64,000 nucleotides of DNA from Sphingobacterium sp. UT-1RO-CII-1. Its GTDB lineage: Bacteria; Bacteroidota; Bacteroidia; Sphingobacteriales; Sphingobacteriaceae. This document shows, one piece after another, positions 44,406 to 54,019 of this stretch; positions within the stretch are counted from its first letter, which is position 1; each line of letters opens with the position of its first letter. The DNA is taken from contig NZ_JAPPVJ010000003.1 of assembly GCF_026711005.1 (NCBI RefSeq), positions 1-64,000 of the forward strand. Direction: 5' to 3'. The notes below the pieces were generated by a model, which worked only from the letters and a program-made list of their open reading frames with translations, was not told the DNA's origin and did no database searches. A program made the position numbers and the translations under genes.

Positions 44406-46798
44406 ACATTATAATCACTCATCATCGCATAAACGGTCTCAACAACATCATCAGCCGATGGTTTAGCAAAGTAATCTCCATCCGAACCATAAGGAGGTCT
44501 ATGTGCTTGAGCAGACAAGGTTCGCGGCTCACTATCTAACAAATAATAACCTCTCTGTTTTTCCAATACCTCACGCATTATAAATGCACTTGCACCTCCG
44601 GGAAAATCTTCATCAACAACAAGTAATTTATTTGTCTTACCTAATGAGTCTACGCAAAGTTGCTTTTTATCAAAAGGTTGTAGACACTGTATATCTATAA
44701 TTTCTATAGATATACCCATACGTTCCAACTCAATAGCAGCTTCTTGCACAACTCGTAAAGTTGAACCGTAAGACACAACAGTCATATCTTGTCCTTGACG
44801 GATTAATTCAGCTTCACCAATAGGAACTGTAAATTCTCCCACATTATCAGGCATTCTTTCCTTCAACCTATAACCGTTCAAACATTCAACAACCACTGCC
44901 GGCTCATCACTTCGAAGAAGAGTATTATACATACCCGCAGCTTGAGTCATATTTCTAGGAACACAAATATGCAAACCACGTAGTGATCCCAACAAAACAG
45001 TCATTGGCGAACCAGAGTGCCAAACTCCTTCTAGTCTATGTCCACGAGTCCTTATAATTACGGGGGCCTTCTGAGTTCCTTTCGTTCGGTAACTCAAACT
45101 TGCTAAATCATCACTAATAACCGGCAAAGCGTAGATAAGATAATCTAAATACTGAATTTCAGCAATTGGTTTCAACCCTCGCAATGCTAATCCTATTCCT
45201 TTCCCCACAATAACCGACTCCCTAATGCCGGTATCAAAAATACGCTCTTTTCCAAATTTATCCTGCAAACCCGCAAATCCCTGATTAACATCTCCTATTT
45301 TGCCCACATCTTCACCAAACGCAAAAATACGTTCATCCCTAATAAAATTAGCTTCAAAACAAGCATTTAAAATCTCTCGACCATCTACCTGTTTTGCTTG
45401 TTCAGTATAAATTACATCGACCATTTGGGCACTGCCAGCACTATCTAACGATGATGTAAAAAGCTTATCATTATAACGCTCTTCGTTCTTTTGTATCTTA
45501 GTCTTATACCAAGACAATAAATTATCTTTTTCTACGGATTGTACTCCCCTAAGCTCCCTGATAGCTCTCCGTACATTTCCATAAATTTCCTTTAGAGAAG
45601 GTTCCGCTAAAGATTGCAATGTTTTCAACGGCAAATCAATTGCTACATGTTCAATCCTAGACAATACAGCTATAGCTTCTTTAAGATCTACATTCAAAGT
45701 ACTATTATAGTCACTCCATGCCCTCCTTTGTTCTTTACGAACAAACTCTTGTGCATCTTTTTCAATGATAGCTAGCTGTTCTGCAGAAGCAATACCTGAT
45801 GAAAGAATCCACTCTTTCATTTTTAAGTTACAATCATGTGTACTTTCCCACTCTAAACGCTCTTTAGACTTATAACGTTCATGAGATCCAGAAGTAGAGT
45901 GTCCCTGAGGCTGAGTCATTTCAGTCACGTGTATCAGGCAAGTAATGTGATCCTCTCGAGCGTACTTTACTGCAAGTTCATAAACCTCACACAAAGCTGG
46001 ATAGTCCCAGCCCTTTACTTTAAAAATTTCTATTCCATTCCCTCCATTCTCACGCTGAAACCCCTTCATTGCTTCCGAGATATCTCCCTTAGCAGTTTGC
46101 ACTTCATTGGGTACAGATATTCCATAACCATCATCCCATATAGACAATACAACGGGCACTTGCTTAACAGCCATGGCATTTACTGACTCCCAAAATACGC
46201 CTTCTGAAGTAGCAGCATTCCCTATCGTACAAAAGACAACTTCATCTCCATTATTAGAAAAATAATTCAAATAAGCTAAATCCGAATTATTTCTGTATAT
46301 TTTAGAAGCCAATCCTAGCCCCACTGTTCTAGCCATCTGCCCACCTGTAGTCGAAATATCAGAAGCCGAGTTTTTTTGTAACATTTGGTTTAACCACTGT
46401 CCTTTCTCATCAACTAAATGCGTAGAAAAGTGACAAGGCATTTGTCGCCCAGCAGATGATACATCCGCTTTTATATCAGGATTTGCGTACAACTGTGAAA
46501 AAAAACTATAAACATCAGATATACCTGTAGCAAACGCTAGAGTTTGATCACGGTAATATCCCGAACGCCAATCACCGTCTTTAAAAACTTTTGATAGTGC
46601 AATTTGAGCCAACTCTTTCCCGTCACCAAAAATCCCAAACTTTCCTTTACCCGTTAAGACCTCCCTTCTCCCCAACAGACTTACAGCACGGCTTTCTACA
46701 GCTTGTTTATAATCGTTTAAAATGATCTCTCGAAAGTCGTCAAAGCTTATTTTTGACGTGTCAAAATCATTGTTTGTTTTCATGGTAATAGTAGACAT
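44381..46798 (-). CDS. 2-oxoacid dehydrogenase E1, alpha and beta fused
   Basis: An 805-residue protein. The first half is E1-alpha with the ThDP-binding region CTIGNAATSEGVFWESVNAMAV and substrate motif 'SAGRQMPCHFSTH'; the second half is E1-beta with 'AFGEDVGKIGDVNQGF', 'FDTGIRESVIVGKGIGLALRG' and 'VTVVSYGS'-type end. This is the one-chain arrangement seen in Bacteroidota branched-chain 2-oxoacid dehydrogenases. It would oxidatively decarboxylate branched-chain 2-oxo acids, the source of the iso-branched primers used by FabH. E2 and E3 are not in the window. Confidence 0.88.
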   Translation of the reverse strand: MSTITMKTNNDFDTSKISFDDFREIILNDYKQAVESRAVSLLGRREVLTGKGKFGIFGDGKELAQIALSKVFKDGDWRSGYYRDQTLAFATGISDVYSFFSQLYANPDIKADVSSAGRQMPCHFSTHLVDEKGQWLNQMLQKNSASDISTTGGQMARTVGLGLASKIYRNNSDLAYLNYFSNNGDEVVFCTIGNAATSEGVFWESVNAMAVKQVPVVLSIWDDGYGISVPNEVQTAKGDISEAMKGFQRENGGNGIEIFKVKGWDYPALCEVYELAVKYAREDHITCLIHVTEMTQPQGHSTSGSHERYKSKERLEWESTHDCNLKMKEWILSSGIASAEQLAIIEKDAQEFVRKEQRRAWSDYNSTLNVDLKEAIAVLSRIEHVAIDLPLKTLQSLAEPSLKEIYGNVRRAIRELRGVQSVEKDNLLSWYKTKIQKNEERYNDKLFTSSLDSAGSAQMVDVIYTEQAKQVDGREILNACFEANFIRDERIFAFGEDVGKIGDVNQGFAGLQDKFGKERIFDTGIRESVIVGKGIGLALRGLKPIAEIQYLDYLIYALPVISDDLASLSYRTKGTQKAPVIIRTRGHRLEGVWHSGSPMTVLLGSLRGLHICVPRNMTQAAGMYNTLLRSDEPAVVVECLNGYRLKERMPDNVGEFTVPIGEAELIRQGQDMTVVSYGSTLRVVQEAAIELERMGISIEIIDIQCLQPFDKKQLCVDSLGKTNKLLVVDEDFPGGASAFIMREVLEKQRGYYLLDSEPRTLSAQAHRPPYGSDGDYFAKPSADDVVETVYAMMSDYNVNEYPKLF

Positions 46799-46816
46799 AT
46801 CTAACCTATGGTTTCA

Positions 46817-46849
46817 GCAAAAGTACTAAAATATACGTTTTAATCCCAA
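46817..46849 (-). promoter_or_regulatory. Promoter of the E1 gene
   Basis: On the minus strand: TTG at 46849-46847, spacer 21 nt, -7 box TACTTTTGC at 46825-46817, which fits TAnnTTTGC. It lies 18 nt from the start codon at 46798. Confidence 0.65.
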
Positions 46850-47037
46850 TTCCTAGAATTATTGTTGCCCCCCTACGTTATTCTCAAAAGAAATTTTTCT
46901 TTACAGCAATTATAGTTACTTTTAGAGTCTTTTAATACAGCAAACGATTCTTTATTTTTCTATTGCCTTGCATAAAATTAATTAGATTGTTACTGTTTTT
47001 AATGAATGACTTAATAAATAAGAGATAAAATAGTCTT

Positions 47038-47748
47038 ATGAAGGCAAATGAGTTTTTAGGCGATTTAGAAAACACCGTTATTATCAACAAATTAATGGAA
47101 ACCCCTTTCCATGAACGCACCGAAATTTGGCGTGACAATTTTTTAGCATCTATAGCCACATGCAATTTAAAATTAGCTAAAAATGAAGTTGTCATGAGTG
47201 ATGACGGCTTTCCATATATACAGTTGCAAACTGTTCAAACTGAGGAAAAGTTTCGATCATACGCTATCATACACCAACTAGACACCCTTTTAAATCAAGG
47301 TTTCGGTATTGTTATCAACCCCCAAAATGACAAACCAGATTGGGTCTTTTCCTATGGCGACCTAGTAAACCTAAAATTAAACGGCGAGTTTTATACATAC
47401 AAAAGTGTATTTTCAAACATCAATGAATATTCTAGTATAGGAAAAGATGAAGAAATATTAGTAGGACAACCATCGGAAACCATATTTCCCTCTTACTTAC
47501 GTCATCAAATACGCGATTTTTTACACTACTCAGGTCTTCGAAATGCTAAGATCATGCTCATCGCCCGCAACTATACGGACGAGGAAAAAGCCAGTCAAGA
47601 CCTGGTTTTTAATATTATGCCTACTCAATTTGCAACAGAACATGAGTTCAACACAATTATGAACACCCTACAATGGATGCTGCCAAAACATTATTCTTTT
47701 TTTGGCGTAGACGAATTAAGTATAGAAAATGGATTTCAACTTATATAA
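47038..47748 (+). CDS. Conserved hypothetical protein (236 aa)
   Basis: A 236-residue soluble protein, beginning MKANEFLGDLENTVIINKLM and including 'GFGIVINPQNDKPDWVFSYGDL' and 'IFPSYLRHQIRDFLHYSGL'. No signal peptide. I recognise it as a type that occurs in Sphingobacteriaceae but know no function. It is followed after 3 nt by the DUF1080 lipoprotein gene, so the two are probably cotranscribed from the divergent promoter space upstream of the E1 gene. Confidence 0.65.
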   Translation: MKANEFLGDLENTVIINKLMETPFHERTEIWRDNFLASIATCNLKLAKNEVVMSDDGFPYIQLQTVQTEEKFRSYAIIHQLDTLLNQGFGIVINPQNDKPDWVFSYGDLVNLKLNGEFYTYKSVFSNINEYSSIGKDEEILVGQPSETIFPSYLRHQIRDFLHYSGLRNAKIMLIARNYTDEEKASQDLVFNIMPTQFATEHEFNTIMNTLQWMLPKHYSFFGVDELSIENGFQLI

Positions 47749-47751
47749 AAA

Positions 47752-48558
47752 ATGAAAATTTTCAACCTTACCACCCTATTAATAGCATTCCTACTTATCT
47801 TCAATGCCTGCCAGCCGAAAGAAAATCAAGAAGAAGAATGGAAACCTTTATTTAATGGAACTGACATTAACGACTGGATAGTAAAAATAAACGGTCACGA
47901 AGTTGGCGATAACTACGCCTCAACTTTTCGGGTTAAGGATAGCATCATACAAGTTAATTACGACAGTTATGACAATTTTAACGAGCGGTTTGGACACTTA
48001 TATTACCAAACCCCATACTCCTATTATCATCTCAAATTAGAATATAGATTTATAGGCGAATTACATCCTGGGGCACCATCCTATACACTACGTAACAGCG
48101 GTGTTATGTTTCACTCTCAAGATCCAAACAAAATGCTAATTAATCAAGATTGGCCAATATCAGTCGAGATGCAATTTCTTGGTGGCTTAAGTGATGGTAA
48201 GCCTCGCCCTACTGGTAATATGTGTTCACCAGGCACACATATCGTCTATCAAGGTCAACTTTTAGAAACACACTGTATTAACTCAACCTCCAAGACATAC
48301 GACGGTGACCAGTGGGTTAAAGCAGAACTTATAGTATTGGGAGATTCGTTAATTACGCATATCATAGAAGGTGACACTGTTTTACAATACAACAAACCAC
48401 AAATCGGAGGGAACGTTGTTAACAACTATGCAGTTGAAGAAAAAATAGATGGAAAACCTTTAAAAGAAGGTTATATCGCTCTTCAAAGTGAGGGACAACC
48501 TGTTGAGTTTAGAAATATATATCTAAAAGACTTATCAAAACACTACAAAAAAGACTAA
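47752..48558 (+). CDS. DUF1080 (3-keto-disaccharide hydrolase-type) lipoprotein
   Basis: A 268-residue lipoprotein: MKIFNLTTLLIAFLLIFNAC with the lipobox Cys near residue 20. The DUF1080 concanavalin-like domain is visible (EWKPLFNGTDINDWIVK, then SGVMFHSQDP and VEMQFLGG). Family members remove 3-keto-glucosides or bind glycans in the periplasm or outer membrane. Substrate here unknown. No neighbouring Gfo/Idh oxidoreductase is present. Confidence 0.82.
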   Translation: MKIFNLTTLLIAFLLIFNACQPKENQEEEWKPLFNGTDINDWIVKINGHEVGDNYASTFRVKDSIIQVNYDSYDNFNERFGHLYYQTPYSYYHLKLEYRFIGELHPGAPSYTLRNSGVMFHSQDPNKMLINQDWPISVEMQFLGGLSDGKPRPTGNMCSPGTHIVYQGQLLETHCINSTSKTYDGDQWVKAELIVLGDSLITHIIEGDTVLQYNKPQIGGNVVNNYAVEEKIDGKPLKEGYIALQSEGQPVEFRNIYLKDLSKHYKKD

Positions 48559-48590
48559 TTTTTATATTTTATATTTCATTATAACAATCA

Positions 48591-49040
48591 ATGTATTTAT
48601 TCAACATCCGTGTATACGGTATTTTAATAAACGAAAAAAAAGAAGTCTTAATCAGTGATGAAAAAACACTCAATGTCTCATTCACTAAATTTCCCGGCGG
48701 AGGCTTAGAATATGGAGAAGGACTTATAGACGCATTAAAAAGAGAGTTCATGGAAGAGTGTCAACTCGATATTCAAATCGAAAAACATATTTATACAACA
48801 GACTTCTACGAAAAATCAAGCTTCAATGAAAGTCAAATAATATCAATTTACTACCAAGTAAGCTCATCCGAACCATTAATTTTCGAAAGAAAATCCGAAC
48901 CGTTTTCTTTTGCTGAAATAACACCAAATGAAAAAATTGAAGCCTTTAGATTTGTACATCTAGACGAATTACAAGAACAAGATCTAACATTCAAAACAGA
49001 TAAAGTAGCGTGGGCAACTTTTAAAAAGAATTTAAAATGA
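48591..49040 (+). CDS. NUDIX hydrolase
   Basis: A 149-residue NUDIX enzyme. The box is GGGLEYGEGLIDALKREFMEEC (outline G-x5-E-x7-RE-x2-EE), intact except Q for the last G. It hydrolyses nucleoside diphosphates linked to X; the substrate is unknown. It is followed by a terminator hairpin that overlaps a small minus-strand gene. Confidence 0.85.
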   Translation: MYLFNIRVYGILINEKKEVLISDEKTLNVSFTKFPGGGLEYGEGLIDALKREFMEECQLDIQIEKHIYTTDFYEKSSFNESQIISIYYQVSSSEPLIFERKSEPFSFAEITPNEKIEAFRFVHLDELQEQDLTFKTDKVAWATFKKNLK

Positions 49041-49076
49041 TTTTTGATGCGTTTAAAAACGCATCAAAAATTTTTT
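49041..49076 (+). terminator. Terminator after the NUDIX gene
   Basis: TTTTTGATGCGTTT (49041-49054) pairs with AAACGCATCAAAAA (49057-49070), then six T residues. The same DNA codes the C-terminus of the 45-residue gene on the other strand. Confidence 0.8.
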
Positions 49077-49201
49077 AACACATAAGTTAAAACTACTATA
49101 AAAACAATACAGCCTATAATAAGCCATTTATTCCTTCTTCCATCCGTATGAGATTCATAGCTTTTAAACTTATAATCTCGCTTAAACTTATTCATATCCA
49201 T
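49064..49201 (-). CDS. Small membrane protein (45 aa)
   Basis: ATG 49201 opens a 45-codon frame ending TGA at 49064-49066. It begins MDMNKFKRDYKFKSYESHTD, then GRRNKW and one membrane helix (LIIGCIVFIVVLTYVL). The charged N-terminal half and single helix look like a real small membrane protein; the 'HTDGRRNKW' part is conserved-looking, though I cannot check it. The start may also be ATG 49195. Function unknown. Confidence 0.6.
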   Translation of the reverse strand: MDMNKFKRDYKFKSYESHTDGRRNKWLIIGCIVFIVVLTYVLKNF

Positions 49202-49305
49202 ACGCTATATTTTTTAAAATAAGTAATTTTCACTTTTATAACCCAACCTTTTAATAAAAAGATGCATGCTAACATCAATTTACATAAATACATTTAATAA
49301 AAAAA

Positions 49306-49779
49306 CTACTCATGATGATAAGGCTCTCCTCGCATGATTGTAAAAGCTCGATAAACCTGTTCAACTATAAACAATCGGATCATTTGATGTGAAAATGTCA
49401 TCTTCGACAATGACAACAGACCGGCAGCCCGTTTATATACAGACTCAGCGAAACCATAAGGTCCACCTACCACAAACACCAACCTATTTGTAGATTGCAA
49501 CATCTTTTGCTCTATAAATTCAGAAAAACCTACAGAAGAGTAAGCCGTTCCACGCTCATCAAGCAAGATCAAAGTATCCGTGTTTAGCACTTGCTTCAAA
49601 AGCAGCTCTCCTTCCTTTAACTTTTGCTGTTCCTGTGTTAAGTTTTTATTATTTTTTAAATCAGAAATAATTTTAATTTCAAAATTAATATAATGTTTTA
49701 AACGTTTGGCATAGTTATCGATAGCATCTACCATTAACTTATCATCTGTTTTACCTATGCACACTAAAATAATCTTCAT
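49306..49779 (-). CDS. rlmH: 23S rRNA (pseudouridine1915-N3)-methyltransferase RlmH
   Basis: A 157-residue SPOUT methyltransferase from ATG 49779; a longer reading from 49860 adds a hydrophobic extension not seen in the family. It has ILLDERGTAYSSVGFSEFI, the SAM-binding knot FVVGGPYGF, and the C-terminal 'MTFSHQMIRLFIVEQVYRAF' followed by GEPYHH. It methylates pseudouridine 1915 in helix 69 of 23S rRNA. It is divergent from the DUF3078 gene. Confidence 0.95.
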   Translation of the reverse strand: MKIILVCIGKTDDKLMVDAIDNYAKRLKHYINFEIKIISDLKNNKNLTQEQQKLKEGELLLKQVLNTDTLILLDERGTAYSSVGFSEFIEQKMLQSTNRLVFVVGGPYGFAESVYKRAAGLLSLSKMTFSHQMIRLFIVEQVYRAFTIMRGEPYHHE

Positions 49780-49887
49780 ATTTAATATTAAACAAAAAAT
49801 TAGCTCTAAAAATATATTTACAAGATAAATATCTATATTTATAGAATTATTTTCACTCAAATTTACATTAATAAAATCACAAAGAAA

Positions 49888-50766
49888 ATGAAGTTACTTA
49901 AAAATGTAATCTGCGCAGGCTTGCTACTTGCAAGCACCTCAATTTTCGCACAGGAAGAAAATGGGAAAACTTGGACAATTAAAGGTGAAAACACATTTCT
50001 CATCAACCAAAGCTCCTTCTCTAACTGGTCGGCAGGAGGTGTCAACTCCTTTGCGGGAAACCTGATACTAAATTACGATTTTAACTACAAAAAAGACAAA
50101 TGGAGCTGGGATAATAAAGTTTTAGCTGCTTATGGTCAAACATTCCAAAAAGAAACCGATTGGAGAAAAAATGATGACAGAATCGTTTTAAACAGCTTAT
50201 TGGGCTATCAAGCCAAAGAACACTGGCTCTACACCTTCTACACAAACTTTAATTCACAGTTTGCCAATGGTTATAATTATGCAGATGGAGGAAAAAAGAA
50301 AACCTCTGGTGCATTTGCTCCTGCATACTTAAGTTTTGGCCCCGGTATGGCGTATAAAAAATCAGACAATTTCCGGGTAAACATCTCCCCGGCAGCAGCA
50401 CGTTTTGTTTTTGTATCTGATGAAGACTTACGTCAAGGCTTTGGTGTAGATTTAGACAAAAGCTCGCGTTTCGAATTCGGTGCATCTCTAGATGCTTATT
50501 ACAAAGTAGATATTATGGAGAATATATCTTTTGAAAACATCTTAAAGTTATACTCAAACTACAAAGACAAACCCAAAAATGTAGACATAGATTATACCGC
50601 AAATATATTTATGAAAGTCAATAAATTTGTCAATGTAAATGCTGGAGTACAACTAATCTATGATGACGACACATTAATACCAACAATGAATAACGGTGTT
50701 GCCGGAAATAAAAAAGCACTACAAGTTAGACAAATACTAGGTGCAGGGGTTACTTATAAATTTTAA
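49888..50766 (+). CDS. DUF3078 outer-membrane protein
   Basis: A 292-residue secreted protein with a signal peptide (MKLLKNVICAGLLLASTSIF, cut after AQ). The DUF3078 hallmark is INQSSFSNWSAGGVNSFAGN, followed by alternating beta strands ending in GAGVTYKF, a typical outer-membrane C-terminus. Function unknown; the family is specific to Bacteroidota. It is followed by a terminator at 50793-50823. Confidence 0.88.
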   Translation: MKLLKNVICAGLLLASTSIFAQEENGKTWTIKGENTFLINQSSFSNWSAGGVNSFAGNLILNYDFNYKKDKWSWDNKVLAAYGQTFQKETDWRKNDDRIVLNSLLGYQAKEHWLYTFYTNFNSQFANGYNYADGGKKKTSGAFAPAYLSFGPGMAYKKSDNFRVNISPAAARFVFVSDEDLRQGFGVDLDKSSRFEFGASLDAYYKVDIMENISFENILKLYSNYKDKPKNVDIDYTANIFMKVNKFVNVNAGVQLIYDDDTLIPTMNNGVAGNKKALQVRQILGAGVTYKF

Positions 50767-50792
50767 ACGCCCTCATTCTAACTAAAAACTGG

Positions 50793-50823
50793 AAACTAGG
50801 CTGGGATAAACCCAGTCTAGTTT
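50793..50823 (+). terminator. Terminator after the DUF3078 gene
   Basis: AAACTAGGCTGGG (50793-50805) and CCCAGTCTAGTTT (50811-50823) form a stem of 13 pairs with one mismatch, loop ATAAA, then ATTTTCT. Confidence 0.7.
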
Positions 50824-51080
50824 ATTTTCTCTATATCTTACATTCCCGCCCCACCTTCCCTTTCTTCCACAACAATTTTTTGAAACACAAGAAAAACAAC
50901 ACGTTTTGTCTAGTCACAAAAATCAAACTAAAAAACAGTTTAAGTAAAGTTATTTACCCTATAAAACAATCAATAGAAAAAAACAAAAGACAAAACGAAC
51001 GTACTTAAGCAAATTAAATAGAATGTAACAATATCATTGTTATATATAAGTTTAGCACAAAAAAAACAAGAATAAACGTA
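50824..51080. other. AT-rich intergenic region
   Basis: No gene or fold seen. Together with 51166-51588 this is an 800-nt non-coding stretch interrupted by the hairpin element at 51081-51165. Confidence 0.4.
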
Positions 51081-51165
51081 TAAAATAAAAGCCTGGAATA
51101 ATCGGGCGACCTTCCAGGCTTTAAAATATAACCTCTTTTAAGAGGTAATCAACCTAAACCTGAAA
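51081..51165 (-). ncRNA. Terminator-hairpin element, copy C (free-standing)
   Basis: On the minus strand: GTTTAGGTTGATTACC, then a perfect palindrome ACCTCTTTTAAGAGGT (51131-51146), then a stem AAAGCCTGGAA (from 51122) with TTCCAGGCTTT (51098-51088), loop GGTCGCCCGATTA, ending TTTTATTTT. The loop GTCGCCCGAT equals that of copy A. No minus-strand gene ends here, so it may be the 3' end of a small RNA. Confidence 0.4.
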
Positions 51166-51487
51166 CAAATGTAATGCATTTATTCCACATAAGGCAAGTA
51201 TTTAACCACTTTTTAATTAAAAAAAACAAAAAAAAAGGACAACCACCTGATTATCAGAAAGAAAAATAAAATATTTTACAAACCCAGAAGATAAGATAAT
51301 CCGTGTCTAACAGAGAAAACTAATAATAAACAAACATAGTGTATATTTAACACTATTCCAAAATTATTTATGATTTTCACTAACAAACAAAAATAAAAGA
51401 CAAGAAAAGCTAACAACCAGCTAAAATAAGACGGTCTTTTATTCAGAATTTTTATTAATTAATAGAATTTATTTTTTTACAAAAATG

Positions 51488-51503
51488 CTAACGTCATCGT
51501 TAG
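51488..51503. promoter_or_regulatory. Inverted repeat upstream of ribE
   Basis: CTAACG-TCAT-CGTTAG, a 6-bp perfect inverted repeat about 85 nt before the ribE start. A possible operator; no FMN riboswitch is present in the 800-nt upstream region. Confidence 0.35.
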
Positions 51504-51588
51504 AGTACTAAATACATAATAATTACCAAACACATAATCTCACCTTTCTTCGTTTTGGATTTTGACATATACTTTATACTTTTATAAT

Positions 51589-52179
51589 ATGTTTACAGGA
51601 ATCATAGAAACTTTAGGAGAAATACAACATATAGAATCAGATGGAGGTAATATTCATTATTACATCAAATCATCTATATCAAAAGATTTAAAAATTGACC
51701 AGAGTGTGTCCCACGATGGTGTATGTCTCACTGTCGTTGGAATCAATGAAGATATACATCAAGTTACTGCCATACAGGAAACATTGATCAAATCAAATCT
51801 CGGGAATTTAAAAAAAGGGGATATTGTTAATTTAGAACGATGTACCCCAGCTAATGGGCGTTTTGACGGACATATTGTACAAGGCCATGTTGATCAAACC
51901 GCTACATGTGTTAACATAAAGGATCAAGAAGGTAGCTACGTATTTACTTTTGAATACACTCCTAAACACAACAATATTACAGTAGAAAAAGGCTCTATAA
52001 CTGTAAATGGGATAAGCTTAACAGTTATTGATTCGGAGCCAAACAGATTTTCCGTTGCCATTATACCATATACACTAGAACACACAAACTTATCAAAAAT
52101 CCGAATAAAAGATATCGTAAATATTGAATTCGATATCGTGGGGAAATATGTCGCAAAAATAATGTCTATGCGTGATTAA
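51589..52179 (+). CDS. ribE: Riboflavin synthase, alpha subunit
   Basis: A 196-residue enzyme making riboflavin from two lumazine molecules. Two lumazine-binding halves: MFTGIIETLGEIQ ... HDGVCLTVVGI and FDGHIVQGHVDQTA ... VNGISLTVID. The family always starts MFTGI, so ATG 51589 is chosen over 51562. It is monocistronic and convergent with the CLC gene. Other rib genes are elsewhere. Confidence 0.95.
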   Translation: MFTGIIETLGEIQHIESDGGNIHYYIKSSISKDLKIDQSVSHDGVCLTVVGINEDIHQVTAIQETLIKSNLGNLKKGDIVNLERCTPANGRFDGHIVQGHVDQTATCVNIKDQEGSYVFTFEYTPKHNNITVEKGSITVNGISLTVIDSEPNRFSVAIIPYTLEHTNLSKIRIKDIVNIEFDIVGKYVAKIMSMRD

Positions 52180-52206
52180 AATAGCCATTATTTATAACAA
52201 TCTTTT

Positions 52207-53994
52207 TTACTCTAAATATTGTCCTTGTCGAATAAGCAATGCACGATATTTGTTAAAAACGCTAGATTTAGACACAAATCCCAAATATTTATTCTCATCA
52301 TCAACAACAGGTAAGATCCAAACATCATCTCTATTCATCTTAGCCATTACAATCTCCATATTCTCGCCTTCATTAATAATATCATTGGGCTTCTGAGCTA
52401 ACTGGTCAAATGTTTTATCAGCACCTTCCTCCTCCCCTAATAAAATAGAAAATAGACGCTCACTATGTATTATTCCTAACAGCTCTCCTTTAGAGTCTAC
52501 AATAGGAAAAATATTACGTTTAGATTGTATAATATCTTTTTTTCTATCAACAGGAGTCTCATTTGGGCGTAAAACAATGAAATTTGTCTCCAAGACATAC
52601 CGAAGCTTCATCATGCTTAAAACAGTACGATCTTTATCCTCATAAGACAATAAGTCACCACTTTCAGCTAACACTCTCGTATATATAGAATGTTTCAAAA
52701 CCGTACGGTTAATTAAATATGAAATAGAGGTAACTAACATTAACGGAACAATTAATGTATAACCACCTGTTATTTCTGCAATTAAAAATAGTCCTGTCAA
52801 TGGTGCGTGCATAATTCCCGCAAGCGCTCCTGCCATTCCTGCCATTACAAAGTTTGGAACATTAAGCTGAATAAAACCAACCTGATTCATTCCATATGCA
52901 AAAGCAAAACCAATAAGCCCCCCCATTACCAAACTTGGACCAAAAACCCCACCATTACCACCTCCGTTTAAAGTAAATAAAGCAGCCAAAGACTTGGCAA
53001 ACAATGTCAAAACAGTATAACAAACAACAACTCCCGCCATATGCCTATAATCAGAAAAAAGACTATTCTTTACTATAGAGTCAAAGCGACCATCTAATAT
53101 TTGTTGTATTGTTAAATATCCCTCACCATATAAGGCTGGAAATATAAAAATCATCAATCCTAATGCGCCGCCACTAAGCCAAACCCGATTATAAGGATTA
53201 TTAATTTTACTGAACCACACCTTTACAACACGACTGACACTAGCAAAATAAATCGTATAGACTCCAACGACAACAGCCAATAACAGATAATAAAATAGAG
53301 CTTCCATTTCCCAGCCGGTCGTAGCAGTATGAAAAAGAGGTTCACTGTAAAATACTTTCGATACTATTGATGCTAAAGCTGCAGAAATCAGCAAAGGAAT
53401 AAATGCCGGGATAGAAAATTCAGTTAGTAAAATTTCGACAGCAAAAACAACTCCACCTATCGGACTATTAAATGCACCTGCAATACCGGCCGCCGCACCG
53501 CACGCCAATAATAAAGTAATCTCTTTATATTGCAATCCAAAAAATCGACCGATATTTGAGCCTATTGCTGATCCACTATAAGCAATAGGAGCTTCTAAAC
53601 CGCTTGACCCCCCAAAACCTACTGTCACAGCACTTGTTATTATCTGCGAATAAACATTATGTACTGGTATACGACTTGACTTTCGAGAGATAGCATAAAT
53701 AATCGGTGTAATACCATGCTCAAATCTTTTTCCTTTTAAAAATTTACGAACATATAAAACACTTAATAAAATACCTATCAAAGGAAAAAAAAGATAGATT
53801 GAATATTTATATTGCCAATCAACATCATTTTGAATAGCAGATGCTATAAAATGTGTTAATAACTTCAAAAAAGCTGCCGCTATACCACCTATTACCCCGA
53901 CAATTACCGCTAAAAAAACAATGAAATTTTTATTAGAAATTTTCTGCATACGCCAGCGATGCAATCGATCCAGTTTTTTGCGAAAAGAAAACAT
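52207..53994 (-). CDS. CLC-type chloride channel/antiporter with two CBS domains
   Basis: A 595-residue protein. The membrane part (1-430) shows GFGGSSGLEAPIAYSGSAIGS, with the gating Glu, and 'GNGGVFGPSLVMGG', the GxFxP chloride motif. The C-terminal part contains two CBS domains (LRPNETPVDRKKDIIQSKRN, 'MNRDDVWILPVVDDENKYLG'), which may bind nucleotides. Unlike the CLC-F-type gene at 22049 it has the classic chloride selectivity features. It lies 25 nt from oxyR on the same strand and may be cotranscribed with it. Confidence 0.92.
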   Translation of the reverse strand: MFSFRKKLDRLHRWRMQKISNKNFIVFLAVIVGVIGGIAAAFLKLLTHFIASAIQNDVDWQYKYSIYLFFPLIGILLSVLYVRKFLKGKRFEHGITPIIYAISRKSSRIPVHNVYSQIITSAVTVGFGGSSGLEAPIAYSGSAIGSNIGRFFGLQYKEITLLLACGAAAGIAGAFNSPIGGVVFAVEILLTEFSIPAFIPLLISAALASIVSKVFYSEPLFHTATTGWEMEALFYYLLLAVVVGVYTIYFASVSRVVKVWFSKINNPYNRVWLSGGALGLMIFIFPALYGEGYLTIQQILDGRFDSIVKNSLFSDYRHMAGVVVCYTVLTLFAKSLAALFTLNGGGNGGVFGPSLVMGGLIGFAFAYGMNQVGFIQLNVPNFVMAGMAGALAGIMHAPLTGLFLIAEITGGYTLIVPLMLVTSISYLINRTVLKHSIYTRVLAESGDLLSYEDKDRTVLSMMKLRYVLETNFIVLRPNETPVDRKKDIIQSKRNIFPIVDSKGELLGIIHSERLFSILLGEEEGADKTFDQLAQKPNDIINEGENMEIVMAKMNRDDVWILPVVDDENKYLGFVSKSSVFNKYRALLIRQGQYLE

Positions 53995-54019
53995 TCCTAT
54001 TCTTATATATTATCTATTG

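Noticed and set aside
50824..51588. FMN riboswitch upstream of ribE
   Set aside because: None of the conserved FMN aptamer segments (for example AGGGT, GGCGGG) is present.
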